Assembly: GCA_000337115.1 (NCBI GenBank)
Contig: AOIR01000064.1
Coordinates: 11,289 to 62,203 of the forward strand
DNA length: 50,915 nucleotides
Origin: Natrinema thermotolerans DSM 11552
GTDB lineage: Archaea > Halobacteriota > Halobacteria > Halobacteriales > Natrialbaceae
Reading direction: 5' to 3'
Part shown: in pieces, positions 6,085-14,270 of the stretch
Layout of the letters: the number at the start of each line of letters is the position of its first letter
How positions within the stretch are numbered: the stretch's first letter is position 1
Notes under the pieces: model-generated
What the model saw: only the letters and a program-made list of their open reading frames with translations
Database searches by the model: none
Told to the model about the DNA's origin: nothing
Program-made: the position numbers and the translations under genes

Positions 6085-7087
6085 CGACCTGCAACCGCTG
6101 TCCCCGGAGGAGGGCGTCGATCGGTTCCTCCGTCACCACCGCCCCAGTGTCCGCGATACGTCGTTCCGGAACGCGAAGCACCGGCTGTCGGTGTTTCTCG
6201 AGTGGTGCGACGAGCGGGACATCGAGAACCTGAACGACCTCGACGGTCGCGAACTCGCGGATTTCGTCGATTGGCGACGAGCCGATGTCGCGCCGATCAC
6301 CCTGCAGAAGCAACTGAGTAGCGTCCGTCAGGCACTCCGGTGGTGGGCCGATATCGAGGCCGTCGACGAAGGGCTCGCGGAGAAGCTTCACTCTCCGGAC
6401 CTCCCCGACGGGGCGAAGTCCAAGGACGTCTTTTTGGACGCTCAGCGGGCGAAGACGGCACTCGAGTACTTCGACCGGCATCACTACGGCTCGCGGGATC
6501 ATGCGCTGATCGCGCTTCTCTGGCGGACGGGGATGCGCCGAAGCGCCGCACAGTCGATCGACGTGGACGACCTCGAGCCGGACGACCACGCTGTTCGTGT
6601 GGAACACCGGCCGGATTCCGGGACGACGCTAAAGAACGGTGACGACGGGAACCGTTGGGTCTATCTCGGGCCGAAGTGGTTCGCCGTTCTGACTGCGTAC
6701 CGGGATAACCCGGACCGGCCGCGAGTCACCGACGACCACGGTCGTCAGCCGTTATTTACGACCCAACAGGGAACGCGACCGACGGGCGATACCATCTACA
6801 AGTGGGTCGTCCGGGCGCTGCACCCCTGCACGTACGGTGAGTGTCCGCACGACGAGACGCCGCGCTCGTGCGACGCTCGAGGGAGTGACGGCCACCCTGC
6901 ACAGTGCCCGTCGGCGCGATCGCCCCACGCGATCCGCCGGGGAGCGATCACGCACCACCTCAATCAGGAAACGACGCCGGAGATCGTCAGCGAGCGCATG
7001 GACGTGTCGCTCGAGGTTCTGTACGAACACTACGACGCCCGCACCGAGCGCGAGAAGATGGAAGTCCGACGAGAGAACCTGCCGTAA
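6077..7087 (+). CDS. Tyrosine recombinase/integrase (XerC/D-like, haloarchaeal)
   Basis: A 336-residue integrase starting MSDDLQPLSPEEGVDRFLRH. Residues 10-105 form the SAM-like core-binding domain. The catalytic domain shows box-I Arg in WRTGMRRSAA (R154), H284-x-x-R287 in SPHAIRRG, and the nucleophile in EHYDART (Y319). A Cys-bearing insertion (C251, C256, C265, C277) before the HxxR box is a possible zinc knuckle. I start it at GTG 6077, which overlaps the stop of the preceding gene as GTGAGTGA; two upstream GTGs would add a few residues. It would integrate and excise the element and is the last gene on this side, so an attachment site is expected shortly downstream. All catalytic residues are present, so it looks functional. 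Confidence 0.9.
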   Translation: MSDDLQPLSPEEGVDRFLRHHRPSVRDTSFRNAKHRLSVFLEWCDERDIENLNDLDGRELADFVDWRRADVAPITLQKQLSSVRQALRWWADIEAVDEGLAEKLHSPDLPDGAKSKDVFLDAQRAKTALEYFDRHHYGSRDHALIALLWRTGMRRSAAQSIDVDDLEPDDHAVRVEHRPDSGTTLKNGDDGNRWVYLGPKWFAVLTAYRDNPDRPRVTDDHGRQPLFTTQQGTRPTGDTIYKWVVRALHPCTYGECPHDETPRSCDARGSDGHPAQCPSARSPHAIRRGAITHHLNQETTPEIVSERMDVSLEVLYEHYDARTEREKMEVRRENLP

Positions 7088-7310
7088 CCTATCACAATCA
7101 TGAGAAAGACGAGCCAAACCCTACGACTCGACCGAACCTGTACATCCCCGCGAGTCCATCCCCCCCCCTGTTTTGATATTTAGAACTACCCGCTGAGTTG
7201 CATCGTTAGCGCTCGAGCCATGATATCGTCCTGTTGGCCGTCGTTACTGTCCCCGACCCGGGACGGAATGGAGAGACTACCAAATAGGGTGCCCCGTCTG
7301 TCGTCGATCA
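7088..7310. other. Intergenic region after the integrase, expected att-site region
   Basis: No gene is recognisable in these 223 bp. They include a run of nine C (7160-7168) followed by TGTTTTGATATTTAG, a local change to AT-rich sequence. Integrases usually lie beside one end of their element, so the junction with core DNA probably falls here. I found no tRNA 3' end and no obvious copy of a repeat elsewhere in the window; the left attachment site should lie outside it. A TATA-like element for the gene at 7311 was not clear. Confidence 0.35.
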
Positions 7311-8423
7311 ATGGCACAAGGGACCGGCGGCGAAGCGCGCTCGAGACTCCGTCGCGTCGGGGCGGTGCTGTCCGAACACGTCAGCCCCACGGTCGATGCG
7401 GACTCGAGCCTCGAGATCGAAGTCGTCGATTCGGTCGCGGAGGTCGGTCGAGAACGCTGGAACGGATTGGTCGAGCGCTCGAGTCGGGGGAGCGTCTTTC
7501 ATCGCTACGAGTGGCTCGCGGCGGTCGAGTCGGGGCTTGGGTATCCGGCCAAACACCTCGTGGTTCGGAAAGACGGGAACACGATCGGCTGCATGCCGAA
7601 CGTCGTCGTTGGGATCGAGAAGACGCCGTTCAAGCGGCTTTCGTCGGCCTATCCTGGCTTCGGCGGACCGCTGTTGCCGACGGACACGACGGACGCGCTC
7701 GAGCGGGTACTCGATGCGGTGCCGTCGCGCTGTGGCGGACGGACGATCGTCCACCAGATTCGGGGACTGGACGCGGGGTATCTGCGGTACAACGATCCGC
7801 TGCAGGAGCGGGGGTATCGCCCGTATCGGCGCGAGTGTCGGTTCCTGCTGGATCTGACGCGGGGCCACGACGCGATCCGCGCGGGCATGAGTCGGACCCG
7901 GCGACGGGGGATCGAACGTGGCGAGGACGGCGACTACGAAATCGTCGCGGAGGACATCACCCGCGGGAACCTCCGGCGGTTCCACCGCGCGTACGAACGG
8001 GTCATGGACCGCGTCGGTGCGGAGACCTACCCGTTCTCCTTTTTCGATGCGCTCCGGCCGATGGCCGACCGGCTCCTCCTGTTGACGATCCGGATCGACG
8101 GCGAGTACGCCGGCGGAATGCTCGAGGTCCTCGACGACGAGCGGGACGCAGTTCATGGCTTTTTCGCGGCTGTGCCGCGGGAGTACTTCGACGATCACGC
8201 GTCGGAACTGCTCTACGATCGGGTGTTCCAGTGGGGAATCGACCACGGCTACGAGACCTACGACTTCGGGAGTACGACCGCGGACTTCGCGGACGGCGTC
8301 TTCCGGTTCAAGGAGAGTTTCGGCGGACGGGCCGTCCCGGTCCTCGTCTGGGAGCGGGGCTGTAGTCCCCTCTGGCGACTGGTGAAGATCGGCCGGTCGC
8401 TGTACTGGCCGTACTACACCTGA
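7311..8423 (+). CDS. FemAB/CelD-like GNAT-fold acyltransferase
   Basis: A 370-residue protein. The order VFHRYEWLAAVESGLGYPAK, then LPNVVV-like and YPGFGGPLL strands, then a second GNAT half (residues about 190-340) with MSRTRRRGIERGED and YDFGSTTADFADGVFRFKESFGG, is characteristic of FemAB/lipid II:glycine transferase-like and CelD/BcsL-type acetyltransferases. The C-terminal FKESFGG segment is the usual end of the catalytic domain. In archaea these proteins often lie in surface-polysaccharide or glycosylation loci and may acylate amino sugars; no such neighbours are seen here. The N-terminal 40 residues are polar and not conserved. The substrate is unknown. Confidence 0.65.
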   Translation: MAQGTGGEARSRLRRVGAVLSEHVSPTVDADSSLEIEVVDSVAEVGRERWNGLVERSSRGSVFHRYEWLAAVESGLGYPAKHLVVRKDGNTIGCMPNVVVGIEKTPFKRLSSAYPGFGGPLLPTDTTDALERVLDAVPSRCGGRTIVHQIRGLDAGYLRYNDPLQERGYRPYRRECRFLLDLTRGHDAIRAGMSRTRRRGIERGEDGDYEIVAEDITRGNLRRFHRAYERVMDRVGAETYPFSFFDALRPMADRLLLLTIRIDGEYAGGMLEVLDDERDAVHGFFAAVPREYFDDHASELLYDRVFQWGIDHGYETYDFGSTTADFADGVFRFKESFGGRAVPVLVWERGCSPLWRLVKIGRSLYWPYYT

Positions 8424-8572
8424 ACCGGAGTCCGAAAGCGCACCCGATTCGGTCTGCGGGGACTCCTATCATGGGGCGCTTCCCGTCGGTCGTTTAGCCC
8501 GCTTGTTTTGTCGTTCAAATAATCCATTCGAACGCATAACTGTTATTTATGATGGATTCGTAATCCAACAGC

Positions 8573-9295
8573 ATGCGATACGTGACATACGTTATCACGC
8601 CACCACGGGGGTACTTCGATCGGGGTGCGGAGCGTCTCCGGGAACTTGGGGTCACATTCGATGCCGTTCGGAACGTCGAGCAACTCAACGACGGGACGAT
8701 CATGACACAGAAAGTGCTGCGGGGGGATCGGGCCGTCGCTGAGCGGGCACTCGAAGAGACGGGGCCGACGGTCGTCGACTACCAGTTGACCGACGCCGGC
8801 GATAGGTCGATCCTTCAACTCCACTACGAGCCGAGCGACCTCACGCGGGAGTTACGGGCGATACACGACCGGCACGCGGTGTTGCTCGATTACCCGCTCG
8901 AGTACACCGGGCCGGCAAACCGGAGCCTCCGCGTCTCGGAGATCGGCCGCGAGGACGCACTCCGTCGTCTCATCGAGGAGACGCGGGCGATCGTCGACGT
9001 CGAAATCGAGCGACTCGGCAGCTACGATCCGTCCGCCGAACGGCCCTTTACCGAACTGACCGATCGCCAGCGGGAGGTGTTACGCGTCGCCGTTGAGGAG
9101 GGATACTACGAAGAGCCCCGGCAGGTCACCTACGGGGATATCGCCGCCCGGCTGGACTGTTCTGCGGGAACGGTCGGCCAACACCTCCGCCGGATCGAAG
9201 CCCGGCTCATGTCGTCGCTCATCAGCGGCGACGCCGAACGGGCGGCCGAGACCGACGGGCACCCCGATCCTCCGGCGACTGGCCCGTCCCGATAG
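8573..9295 (+). CDS. Bat-like HTH-10 transcriptional regulator
   Basis: A 240-residue protein. The C-terminal domain TDRQREVLRVAVEEGYYEEP followed by VTYGDIAARLDCSAGTVGQH is the haloarchaeal HTH_10 (bacterio-opsin activator-type) domain; the N-terminal 150 residues form the usual associated ligand-sensing-like region. Such proteins control metabolic or stress genes in haloarchaea. The ATG is about 26 nt after GTTATTTATG, supporting a leaderless start. The tail after the HTH (GDAERAAETDGHPDPPATGP) is disordered. Target genes are unknown; its neighbours are transcribed from separate promoters. Confidence 0.8.
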   Translation: MRYVTYVITPPRGYFDRGAERLRELGVTFDAVRNVEQLNDGTIMTQKVLRGDRAVAERALEETGPTVVDYQLTDAGDRSILQLHYEPSDLTRELRAIHDRHAVLLDYPLEYTGPANRSLRVSEIGREDALRRLIEETRAIVDVEIERLGSYDPSAERPFTELTDRQREVLRVAVEEGYYEEPRQVTYGDIAARLDCSAGTVGQHLRRIEARLMSSLISGDAERAAETDGHPDPPATGPSR

Positions 9296-9399
9296 CCGAC
9301 CGTCGCGCTCGAGCGGGGACGGTCGTCCGTGGGTCGGTCCGGTTGCCGAAGTCGAGCGCCACCGAACGTGGCCGGCGAGCCGGTCGGCGCGGTGCCGCG

Positions 9400-10257
9400 T
9401 CACCCGCCAGTATCAGCGGGTCTCCCGTCTCGGACAGCGGCCATCGTTACGGCCAGCGTCGAGCCGACGAGAGCCGTACTCAGCGCCGTTCCCACGACCG
9501 GAACGAGTCCCAACAGCCACGCCGCGAGGCCGAAACAGACGACGAGCGCGAGCAGCCGCCAGCCGATCCCGCGGGTCGCGCGAGCGCTCCGGGCGAGCGC
9601 GGTGACCGGCCCCGATCCGGTGACGACGAACGCGGGCGCGGGGAAGAACCGCACGAACGCGGCGAAGAGGGGGACCGCGAGTATCACGCCGACGACGAGC
9701 CCGACGTCGCCGATGGAGCCGACCGCCCGCCCGACCGCATCGAACAGGACGATCAGTCCGAGATACGCCAGCCATCGCCGTCCCCACTGTCGCCAGCTCC
9801 AGCCGTCGTCGCTCTCGAGCGTTCGCGCGATGGTCGCGGTTCCGGCGGCCGCGACGACAGCCATCGCGAGCGCCTCGAGGCCGACCGCCCAGGCGAGGTA
9901 GGGGAGTTTCAGGTCGATGAGCGCCCCGAGCGAGCGGGCCGTGTCCGGGACGCCGGTCGGGTAGCCGGCGTATTCGATCCCGATCGAGACGTCGTCGCCG
10001 GTGGCCAGCGTCGGAATCGGGTCCCACCGCCGGAGCCGGTCGAGGAGCGCGAGGACGAGCCCGGCCACGGTAAACGGCACCAGCAGCGCCGGATCGCGCC
10101 GGAGACGCGGTATCGCGCCGGCGATCCCGGTCGGCGGCGTGTCGGCATTGTCGCTATCGGTCTCAGAGGCCGCCTCGTCGGTCGGTGCCGGTGTCGCCGA
10201 GTCGTCGCTGATGGTCGGCTCCCGTTCCCGTCCGTCGTCGCCCTCGTCGTCACTCAT
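9400..10257 (-). CDS. Multi-pass membrane protein of unknown function
   Basis: A 285-residue membrane protein. The first 45 residues are acidic and Thr/Ser-rich and probably disordered, followed by about five to six hydrophobic segments (LLVPFTVAGLVLALL; YLAWAVGLEALAMAVVAAAG; AYLGLIVLFDAVGRAVG; LVVGVILAVPLFAAFV; LLALVVCFGLAAWLLG; the final STALVGSTLAVTMAAV). The layout resembles DUF7544/DUF4013-like archaeal membrane proteins; I do not assign a family. The start overlaps the stop of the PQQ-propeller gene by 8 nt (ATGAGTGA), so it is translated in one operon with a secreted propeller protein and may form a membrane complex with it. Confidence 0.7.
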   Translation of the reverse strand: MSDDEGDDGREREPTISDDSATPAPTDEAASETDSDNADTPPTGIAGAIPRLRRDPALLVPFTVAGLVLALLDRLRRWDPIPTLATGDDVSIGIEYAGYPTGVPDTARSLGALIDLKLPYLAWAVGLEALAMAVVAAAGTATIARTLESDDGWSWRQWGRRWLAYLGLIVLFDAVGRAVGSIGDVGLVVGVILAVPLFAAFVRFFPAPAFVVTGSGPVTALARSARATRGIGWRLLALVVCFGLAAWLLGLVPVVGTALSTALVGSTLAVTMAAVRDGRPADTGG

Positions 10258-11452
10258 GATCTCCCTCCAGCGCGAGGACGCGGTCGCCGTCGACGACGTA
10301 GAGAACGCCGTCGCCGACCGCCGGTTGCGAGAAGAACCAGTCAGTTTCGCGGGTGAACCGCCGGTCACCCGTCGCTGCGTCGAGGATCATGAGGTCGTAG
10401 CCGCCGGTCACGTAGACGACGCCGTCCGCGACGACGGGGGCCGCTTCCCGGGTGAACGCCAGCGTCCACTCCTCGGCCCCCGTCTCGAGGTCGCGTGCGT
10501 GTAGCGACTCGGTTCCGTCGGCGAAGAACACCCGGCCGTCGGCGACGGCGGCCGCGCCGCCGGTCGCATTGCCCGCGAGATCCCGCGACCAGCGAACGTC
10601 GCCGTTCGCCTCGTAGACTGTGAGGCCGCCTCGAGTCGGGACGACGACCCCGTCGGCCGTCGCCGTCGGCGGGAGTACCATCGCTTCGTCGAGTTCGTCC
10701 TCCCACACGACGTCGCCCGTTTCGGCGTCGAGAGCCCGGACCTGAGACGGCCAGCCGGTGACGAAGACGGTCCCGTCTTTCACTGCCGGCCGTCGTACGG
10801 TCACGCTGAACTCGTCGCCGGCGTCGAGCCGTCGCCGCCACTGCTCGCTGCCGTCGGTGGCCCCGAGCGCGACGATCTCGCCGCGGTCGGGGGCGGCGAC
10901 GTACACCGTCCCGTCCGCGGGGACCGGCGGCGGGCTCTCGAGCGCGTTCACGGGCGGTGACGAGGGGGACGGCCCCGGCCCGCGCCACCGGTTCGCACCG
11001 AACTGGACGCCGAACGCCCGGAGGCCGCCGCCGGCGTTCAGCCCGGCGATGCCGTTGTCCGTACTGACCGTCAGCGTTCCGGTCCGGTAGATCGAGGGGG
11101 AGACGTAGGCGGGGCTGGAACGAAACGTGCTGTCGTACGAGAACCGCTCGTCGCCGCCCGCGGCGTCGAACGCGATGAGGTTCTCGTTGCCAGCATAGAC
11201 CGTCCCGTCGACGACCACGGGCGGCGTGACCGCGAAGCCGCCGGTGTCCGCGAGTCGCCCCTCCCATGCGAGCCGCAGGTCGTCTTTCGGGCCCACCGCG
11301 TCGGGGCTGTGGCCGGTTCCGGCGGCATCGTAGCGGGCCATCGGCCAGTCGATCGTCGCGGCGTCGGCTCGATCGTCAACGGCCGTGTAGCCGCCGAAGA
11401 GGCCGCCGACCCCGAGAACGCCGCTCGCGAGCGCCTGTCGTCTGGAGGGCAT
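10250..11452 (-). CDS. Secreted PQQ-type beta-propeller repeat protein
   Basis: A 400-residue protein with a Tat-like signal (SRRQALASGVLGVGGLFG) and six to seven repeats of the WD-like PQQ pattern, each carrying GTVY/GVVY strands, for example DGTVYAGNENLIAFDAAGG, DGTVYVAAPDRGEIVALGA and DGVLYVVDGDRVLALEG. Such propellers bind PQQ in dehydrogenases, but the large haloarchaeal family mostly lacks the enzyme domain and probably serves in protein binding (BamB-like) at the cell surface. It is the promoter-proximal gene of an operon with the membrane protein at 9400. A second, lipoprotein-type paralog lies at 24450. An inverted repeat between the TATA box and the start may control it. Confidence 0.8.
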   Translation of the reverse strand: MPSRRQALASGVLGVGGLFGGYTAVDDRADAATIDWPMARYDAAGTGHSPDAVGPKDDLRLAWEGRLADTGGFAVTPPVVVDGTVYAGNENLIAFDAAGGDERFSYDSTFRSSPAYVSPSIYRTGTLTVSTDNGIAGLNAGGGLRAFGVQFGANRWRGPGPSPSSPPVNALESPPPVPADGTVYVAAPDRGEIVALGATDGSEQWRRRLDAGDEFSVTVRRPAVKDGTVFVTGWPSQVRALDAETGDVVWEDELDEAMVLPPTATADGVVVPTRGGLTVYEANGDVRWSRDLAGNATGGAAAVADGRVFFADGTESLHARDLETGAEEWTLAFTREAAPVVADGVVYVTGGYDLMILDAATGDRRFTRETDWFFSQPAVGDGVLYVVDGDRVLALEGDHE

Positions 11453-11457
11453 TCCAC

Positions 11458-11473
11458 TGAACCTGTAAGTTCA
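11458..11473. promoter_or_regulatory. Short palindrome between TATA box and start of the PQQ-propeller gene
   Basis: TGAAC (11458-11462) and GTTCA (11469-11473) are inverted around CTGTAA. The palindrome sits 5-20 nt upstream of the ATG at 11452, and the AT-rich AATAAATAAATAC next to it (read leftward) is the likely TATA region. The position is right for a repressor site overlapping the transcription start. Confidence 0.3.
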
Positions 11474-11624
11474 ATAAATAAATACGTTCACATTTCGATC
11501 CGATCGGACCACGGAGCCGGGCCGCGGTTTCGGACTCGTCGGAGAACGCGTCGAGTCCCATCGGTGGCCGCTTCGAAATCCTTTTAGGCGCTACACGGGG
11601 ATAGTAGGGTAACTGAGTGATATC

Positions 11625-11945
11625 ATGGACGTCGACATCATCTCCGAAACGGAGAACCCCATGTTGCATCGGACCGACGTGACCTTCGAACTCTCCCACG
11701 AGGACGCGACTCCCGAGCGACTGCAGGTTCGGGACAGTCTGGCCGCGAAGCTGAACAAGGACGCCGACGAGGTCGTCATCCGCAAGCTCGACACCAAGTT
11801 CGGGATGCGCAAGACCGTCGGGCAGGCCAAGGTCTACGAGACCGCAGACGACGCCCGTGACGTCGAGCAAGACCACATGCTCGAGCGGAACAAGATCGGT
11901 GCCGACGAGGAGGCCGACGCTGAGGCAGAACCGGAGGAAGCCTAA
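11625..11945 (+). CDS. rps24e: 30S ribosomal protein S24e
   Basis: A 106-residue protein with the S24e signature: MDVDIISETENPMLHRTDVT at the start, then HEDATPERLQVRDSLAAKL, and the KFGMRKTVGQAKVYE segment near residue 67. It is an archaeal/eukaryotic-specific small-subunit protein. The acidic tail (EEADAEAEPEEA) is typical of haloarchaea. Its stop codon abuts the rps27ae start, and kae1/bud32 follows, a conserved euryarchaeal gene order. Length is normal. Confidence 0.97.
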   Translation: MDVDIISETENPMLHRTDVTFELSHEDATPERLQVRDSLAAKLNKDADEVVIRKLDTKFGMRKTVGQAKVYETADDARDVEQDHMLERNKIGADEEADAEAEPEEA

Positions 11946-12080
11946 ATGGCTCGCTACGAACTCTACAACGACGATGGGAGTACGGAGCGCGAACAGTGCC
12001 CCCGCTGCGGTGACGTGTTCCTCGCTGACCACGGCGACCGCAAGCACTGCGGGAAGTGCAGTTACACCGAGTGGGAGTAA
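11946..12080 (+). CDS. rps27ae: 30S ribosomal protein S27ae
   Basis: A 44-residue zinc-ribbon protein, [17 protein letters not shown] then [21 protein letters not shown] then SYTEWE. The four cysteines (C-x2-C and C-x2-C) bind zinc. It lacks the N-terminal ubiquitin of eukaryotic S27a, as in all archaea. The ATG follows the S24e stop codon without a gap, so translation is coupled. Confidence 0.97.
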   Translation: MARYELYNDDGSTEREQCPRCGDVFLADHGDRKHCGKCSYTEWE

Positions 12081-12082
12081 GG

Positions 12083-12112
12083 CGATGTGCCGAGCGACCG
12101 CGAGGCACATCG
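12083..12112. terminator. Perfect 9-bp hairpin after rps27ae
   Basis: CGATGTGCC (12083-12091) is the exact reverse complement of GGCACATCG (12104-12112), with a 12-nt loop. It starts 3 nt after the rps27ae stop codon. There is no T-run behind it, so it may be an mRNA 3'-end stabiliser or processing signal rather than a classic terminator. Confidence 0.35.
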
Positions 12113-12204
12113 AAACGCGAGCGGGACGTGAAACGACCCGCGAGCGCGCGGTCACCCGACCGTAGCGGGATGTCTCGACCGCCGATGACTACCCGTTTTC
12201 AGCC

Positions 12205-13896
12205 GTGACTGACACCCGCATCCTCGGCATCGAGGGCACCGCCTGGGCCGCCAGCGCGGCCGTCTTCGACGCCGCACGCGACGACGTGTTCATCGAGAGC
12301 GACGCCTATCAGCCCGAGAGCGGCGGCATCCACCCTCGCGAGGCCGCCGAACACATGCACGAGGCCGTCCCCCGTGTCGTCGAACGCGCCCTCGAGTACG
12401 CCCGCGAGACCCACGACGGCCCCGCGAGCGAACCGCCGGTCGACGCGGTCGCCTTCTCTCGCGGGCCCGGCCTGGGCCCCTGTCTGCGGGTCGTCGGCAC
12501 CGCTGCCCGCGCGCTGAGCCAGGCGCTTTCGGTGCCGTTGGTCGGCGTCAATCACATGGTGGCCCACCTCGAGATCGGTCGCCACACCTCCGGCTTCGAC
12601 GCCCCGGTCTGTCTGAACGCCAGCGGCGCGAACGCGCACCTGCTGGCCTACCGCAACGGGCGCTATCGGGTCCTCGGCGAGACGATGGACACCGGCGTCG
12701 GCAACGCCATCGACAAGTTCACGCGCCACGTCGGCTGGTCCCACCCCGGCGGGCCGAAGGTCGAGGAGGCGGCGACGGAGGGCGACTACGTCGACCTGCC
12801 CTACGTCGTCAAGGGGATGGATTTCTCCTTTTCGGGCATCATGAGCGCCGCCAAGCAGGCCTACGACGACGGCGTCCCCGTCGAGGACGTCTGCTTCTCC
12901 CTGCAGGAGAATATCTTCGGCATGCTGACCGAAGTCTCCGAACGCGCCCTCTCGCTGACCGGCAGCGACGAACTCGTGTTAGGCGGCGGCGTCGGCCAGA
13001 ACGACCGCCTGCGCGAGATGCTCGGAGAGATGTGCGCCCAGCGCGGGGCCGAGTTCCATGCACCCGAGCCGCGGTTCCTGCGGGACAACGCCGGGATGAT
13101 CGCCGTGCTTGGCGCGAAGATGTACGACGCCGGCGATACCCTCGCGCTCGAGGACTCCCGCGTCGATCCGGATTTCCGGCCGGATCAGGTACCCGTCACG
13201 TGGCGCGCGAGGTCCGAGAGAAGCGAGGACCTCGGAACGGCGAGCGGTGACGGAAGGAACCGCGAGCAGACGGACGAACCGGACCTCGCAGTGGGGCGTG
13301 CGGACGGCGACACGCAGGTCCGCGGTGCCGAGGCGCTGGTCGACCTCGAGCCCGAACGCGGCCGCGTGACCAAGCGCCGCGAGGCGAAGACCTACCGCCA
13401 CCCCCAACTCGACGACCGGCTCCGTCGCGAGCGGACGACCCTCGAGGCCCGCCTGACGAGTCTGGCCCGCCGCGAGGGGGTGCCGACGCCGGTGCTGTCG
13501 GACGTCGATCCCCGCGAGGCGCGGCTGGAACTCGAGTACGTCGGCGAACGTGACCTCCGCGCGGCGCTGACGGCTGCGGGCGTTCGTGATGTCGGCCGGC
13601 ACCTCGCGCGACTCCACCGGGCAGGGTTCGTCCACGGCGATCCGACGACGAGAAACGTCAGGGTCGACGGGGACCGAACGTACCTCATCGACTTCGGGCT
13701 CGGCTACCACACCGACCACGTCGAGGACTACGCGATGGATCTCCACGTCTTCGATCAGAGCCTCGTCGGGACCGCCGACGACCCCGAACCGCTGCGCGAG
13801 GCGGTCCGTGCGGGGTATCGCGAGGTCGGCGAGGAGCGCGTCCTCGAGCGGTTGCGGGACGTCGAGGGCCGGGGCCGGTACCAGTCGGACGCGTAG
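12205..13896 (+). CDS. Bifunctional Kae1-Bud32, tRNA threonylcarbamoyladenosine synthase and kinase
   Basis: A 563-residue fusion. Residues 1-330 are Kae1/TsaD (ASKHA fold; ILGIEGTAWAASAAVFD; metal-binding H117-x3-H121 in VNHMVAHLEIG; GGGVGQNDRLREML), which transfers threonylcarbamoyl to A37 of ANN-decoding tRNAs. After an acidic linker of about 40 residues, residues 370-563 are Bud32, an atypical small kinase/ATPase with H477-G-D479 and D496-F-G; it keeps KEOPS active. The fused form is known from several euryarchaea. The GTG at 12205 is the only start that keeps the Kae1 N-terminus intact. Other KEOPS subunits (Cgi121, Pcc1) are not in the window. Confidence 0.95.
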   Translation: MTDTRILGIEGTAWAASAAVFDAARDDVFIESDAYQPESGGIHPREAAEHMHEAVPRVVERALEYARETHDGPASEPPVDAVAFSRGPGLGPCLRVVGTAARALSQALSVPLVGVNHMVAHLEIGRHTSGFDAPVCLNASGANAHLLAYRNGRYRVLGETMDTGVGNAIDKFTRHVGWSHPGGPKVEEAATEGDYVDLPYVVKGMDFSFSGIMSAAKQAYDDGVPVEDVCFSLQENIFGMLTEVSERALSLTGSDELVLGGGVGQNDRLREMLGEMCAQRGAEFHAPEPRFLRDNAGMIAVLGAKMYDAGDTLALEDSRVDPDFRPDQVPVTWRARSERSEDLGTASGDGRNREQTDEPDLAVGRADGDTQVRGAEALVDLEPERGRVTKRREAKTYRHPQLDDRLRRERTTLEARLTSLARREGVPTPVLSDVDPREARLELEYVGERDLRAALTAAGVRDVGRHLARLHRAGFVHGDPTTRNVRVDGDRTYLIDFGLGYHTDHVEDYAMDLHVFDQSLVGTADDPEPLREAVRAGYREVGEERVLERLRDVEGRGRYQSDA

Positions 13897-13985
13897 CGAC
13901 CGGCAATCACACCACTGCCGTCTCCCGGTCTCGGTGACGGGGTCAGCACACAATCCCTTTATCCGGGGACGACGTATCACCGAGC

Positions 13986-14270
13986 ATGGCAGACAAGTCG
14001 ACGTCCGGTGAGATCCTCGGGGTACCGTACAACTTCGAACGACCGAGCATCAGTCGCATGCTCTCGTCGTACTGGCAGCCCGGCGAGGGGATGCTCGTCG
14101 AGAAACCCTTCGGGGTCGGCTACACCCTCAACCTCGCCAACTGGCGCTCGTGGATCGTCGTTGCCGTCGCCGGTGCGCTGCTCTGGCAGCAGGAACAGGG
14201 CGCGTCCGGGGACGACGAGGAGTCGGTCGACGAGCCCGTCGAGGTCATCGTCGACGACACCGACGACTGA
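13986..14270 (+). CDS. DUF5808-type small protein with one membrane segment
   Basis: A 94-residue protein starting MADKSTSGEILGVPYNFERP, with the conserved SRMLSSYWQPGEGMLVEKP block that I recognise as a haloarchaeal domain of unknown function (DUF5808-like). A single hydrophobic stretch (SWIVVAVAGALLW, about residues 55-67) is followed by an acidic tail (DDEESVDEPVEVIVDDTDD). The ATG is about 26 nt after CCTTTATCC, a likely TATA box. It converges with the NuoCD gene; a large palindrome starts at its stop codon. Function unknown. Confidence 0.7.
   Translation: MADKSTSGEILGVPYNFERPSISRMLSSYWQPGEGMLVEKPFGVGYTLNLANWRSWIVVAVAGALLWQQEQGASGDDEESVDEPVEVIVDDTDD

Noticed and set aside
7088-7310. tRNA gene as the integration target
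   Set aside because: I looked for a T-arm (GGTTC-R-A) and acceptor pairing on both strands and found none that folds as a tRNA.
11266-11587. Short ORFs upstream of rps24e
   Set aside because: Arg-rich shadows of the PQQ-propeller gene and its promoter; no domain.
12205-13896. Kae1-Bud32 fusion as an assembly error
   Set aside because: The fused form is known in euryarchaea, the frame is continuous through an acidic linker, and both domains have their catalytic residues.
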